A stretch of 64,000 nucleotides of DNA from Zygnema cylindricum (Eukaryota > Streptophyta > Zygnematophyceae > Zygnematales > Zygnemataceae), in NCBI GenBank assembly GCA_037447655.1, contig JBBHKE010002863.1, forward strand, positions 369,119-433,118, in the 5' to 3' direction. The notes under the pieces are model-generated. The model saw nothing but the letters and a program-made list of their open reading frames with translations. It was not told where the DNA came from and searched no databases. The translations under genes were made by a program, and so were the position numbers. Below are positions 62,624 through 64,000 of this stretch, in pieces (within the stretch, counting starts at the first letter, position 1; each line of letters opens with the position of its first letter).

Positions 62624-63433
62624 ATGACTTGTCCAGAAAGAAATCGGTGGAAGACAGCCATCAATGAAGAGATGGCCTCAATTATGGCAGCCGATACTTG
62701 GGAGCTGGTGGATTGTCCACCTAACCGAAAACCAATCAGTTGTAAGTGGGTTTTCAAATTAAAACTGAACCCAGATAACACAATCGAGCGCTACAGGGCC
62801 CGACTAGTGGCAAAGGGATTTACACAAAAGGAGGGAATTGACTACGAGGAAACCTTTGCCCCGGTGGTCAGATTTCCCTCCATCCGCATACTTCTCAGCC
62901 TCGCAGCAGCGGAAGACATGGAAGTGCACCAGATGGACATCAAAACAGCCTTTTTGCATGGAGAATTGGAAGAGGAGATCTTCATGCGACAACCCGAAGG
63001 GTTTGTGGAAGAAGGAGAGGAGAGTAAGGTATACCGGCTGATTAAATCTCTTTATGGTTTGAAACATGCGCCTCGACGGTGGAATAAGAAGCTTGATGAG
63101 TTTCTTACCGGTTTGGGATGTATCCGGATCAGCTTAGATCACTCAATATATGTTTTAGAAGATGAGGAAGGTTTTATATTTATTGCAATTTATGTTGATG
63201 ATTTGCTTGTTTTAAGTAAATCAATGGAAAAAATTAATAAACTGAAAACCGATCTTAATGGGAGATTTGAAATGAAGGATATGGGGGAAGCAAAATATAT
63301 TTTGGGAATTCAAGTAGAGAGAGACCGAAAAAGAAAAATTATAAGATTCACTCAAAAGGAAGCCATAGGGAACATGCTTGAAAAATTTCAAATGGATAAA
63401 GCTAATAGTTGTACAACTCCAATGGAGTTGTAG
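62624..63433 (+). CDS. copia reverse transcriptase (E6)
   Basis: Same frame. NEEMASIMAADTWELVDCPP, CKWVFKLKLNPDNTIERYRA, GIDYEETFAPVVRFPSIRIL, HQMDIKTAFLHGELEEEIFM (first Asp), LIKSLYGLKHAPRRWNKKLD, FIAIYVDDLLVLSKSMEKIN (YVDD), MKDMGEAKYILGIQVERD. It closes with TAG at 63431-63433 just after CTTPMEL. RT looks complete through the palm and thumb. Confidence 0.9.
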   Translation: MTCPERNRWKTAINEEMASIMAADTWELVDCPPNRKPISCKWVFKLKLNPDNTIERYRARLVAKGFTQKEGIDYEETFAPVVRFPSIRILLSLAAAEDMEVHQMDIKTAFLHGELEEEIFMRQPEGFVEEGEESKVYRLIKSLYGLKHAPRRWNKKLDEFLTGLGCIRISLDHSIYVLEDEEGFIFIAIYVDDLLVLSKSMEKINKLKTDLNGRFEMKDMGEAKYILGIQVERDRKRKIIRFTQKEAIGNMLEKFQMDKANSCTTPMEL

Positions 63434-64000
63434 AAGGGAAGTGAGGGGAGTGAGGAAGAAGGAGTCATAGTCTTAGACGAGGAATTATCTCTTGAAGAAC
63501 AGAAGTTCATGCAGACTATTCCTTACAGGCAAGTAGTGGGAAGTCTAACCTATTTTATGAATTGTACCCGGCCGGATTTAGCTGCAGCTGTAGGAGTGCT
63601 GAGTAGAAGTCTAAATGCTCCCACTAAGAAGGATTGGGAGGCAGCTAAGAGAGTTCTTAGATACTTGATAGGAACTAGGGATCTATGGTTGCATTTGGGT
63701 GGGGAGAATACTGACATCACTACTTGGAGTGATGCTAGTTATGGTGATGCTCCGATGAGGAGATGCACTTCTGGATATGTATTATATGTGGGTGATGGGG
63801 CTTGCTCTTGGAGTAGCAAACAGCAAAAGGCTATTGCTCAGTCCACCATGGAGGCTGAGTATATGGCCTCTTGCTCTGCTGTAAAAGAATTGATGTGGGT
63901 CAAGTCTTTACTTGGTGAACTTGGTCATCTTAAGAGTGGTGTGCAAAAAATATTTTGTGATAATCAAGCAGCAATCGCTATTTCTGCCAATCCTAAACAT
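63434..64000 (+). CDS. copia RT end and RNase H (E6, runs off window)
   Basis: Same frame after the TAG and open to the last base. IPYRQVVGSLTYFMNCTRPD, DWEAAKRVLRYLIGTRDLWL, DITTWSDASYGDAPMRRCTS, SSKQQKAIAQSTMEAEYMAS, FCDNQAAIAISANPKH. RNase H catalytic Asp, Glu and DN are in place. The polypurine tract and 3' LTR would lie beyond 64000. Confidence 0.88.

Overview
This window is almost wholly transposable-element DNA from a plant-like (streptophyte) nuclear genome; I see no intact host gene. Evidence for a plant: several Ty1/copia gag-pol elements of plant type, a Ty3 chromovirus with an integrase-linked chromodomain, and LTRs that carry abscisic-acid-response-like words (ACGTGGC and ACGCGTGTCC). 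The chromovirus resembles, from memory of the family, those of mosses, lycophytes and fungi more than those of flowering plants, so a non-seed plant is my best guess, but nothing here fixes the species.

Layout. 1-6640: a minus-strand copia element (E1) lying in a 28-bp minisatellite. 6641-13597: low-coding DNA with a decayed minus-strand gene made of tandemly repeated ~162-bp exons, broken by a copia LTR, part of which (LTR plus exon) is duplicated 2.9 kb away. 13600-20940: a nearly complete Ty3 chromovirus with both LTRs, a gag-protease frame, a single UAG, pol with a chromodomain, and an extra ~1.3 kb coding region after pol. 20941-23070: unassigned. 23071-24865: decayed minus-strand Ty3 pol. 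24900-29163 and 29359-35252: two decayed minus-strand copia elements (E2, E3) sharing one LTR whose sequence matches neither outer LTR. 35223-36127: a copia integrase fragment fused to a chromovirus reverse transcriptase fragment. 36128-42575: two tandem 3.2-kb copies of a mini-element encoding a shrunken Gag-Pol. 42576-45659: a copia LTR and gag start joined to a different, Ty3-like gag. 45660-51525: a decayed plus-strand copia element (E4), joined LTR-to-LTR in inverted orientation with E5. 51526-57216: minus-strand copia E5, the best preserved here, with a 1063-codon pol frame. 57217-64000: Ty3 pol running in frame into copia gag-pol (E6), which leaves the window.

How the parts relate. The copia elements share gag starts, polypurine tracts (AAAATAAGGGGAG) and related LTRs, and E5 could have supplied proteins in trans to the mini-elements. 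Recombination between families is the main theme: at least four junctions join Ty1-type to Ty3-type sequence. Related LTRs also share an antisense tRNA-like module, a GTAC-rich inverted repeat and ABRE/CE3-like words upstream of the TATA box.

Most reading frames carry stops or shifts, so nearly all coding entries are called pseudogenes. Protein identifications come from reading the translations and comparing copies within the window; no database search was possible.
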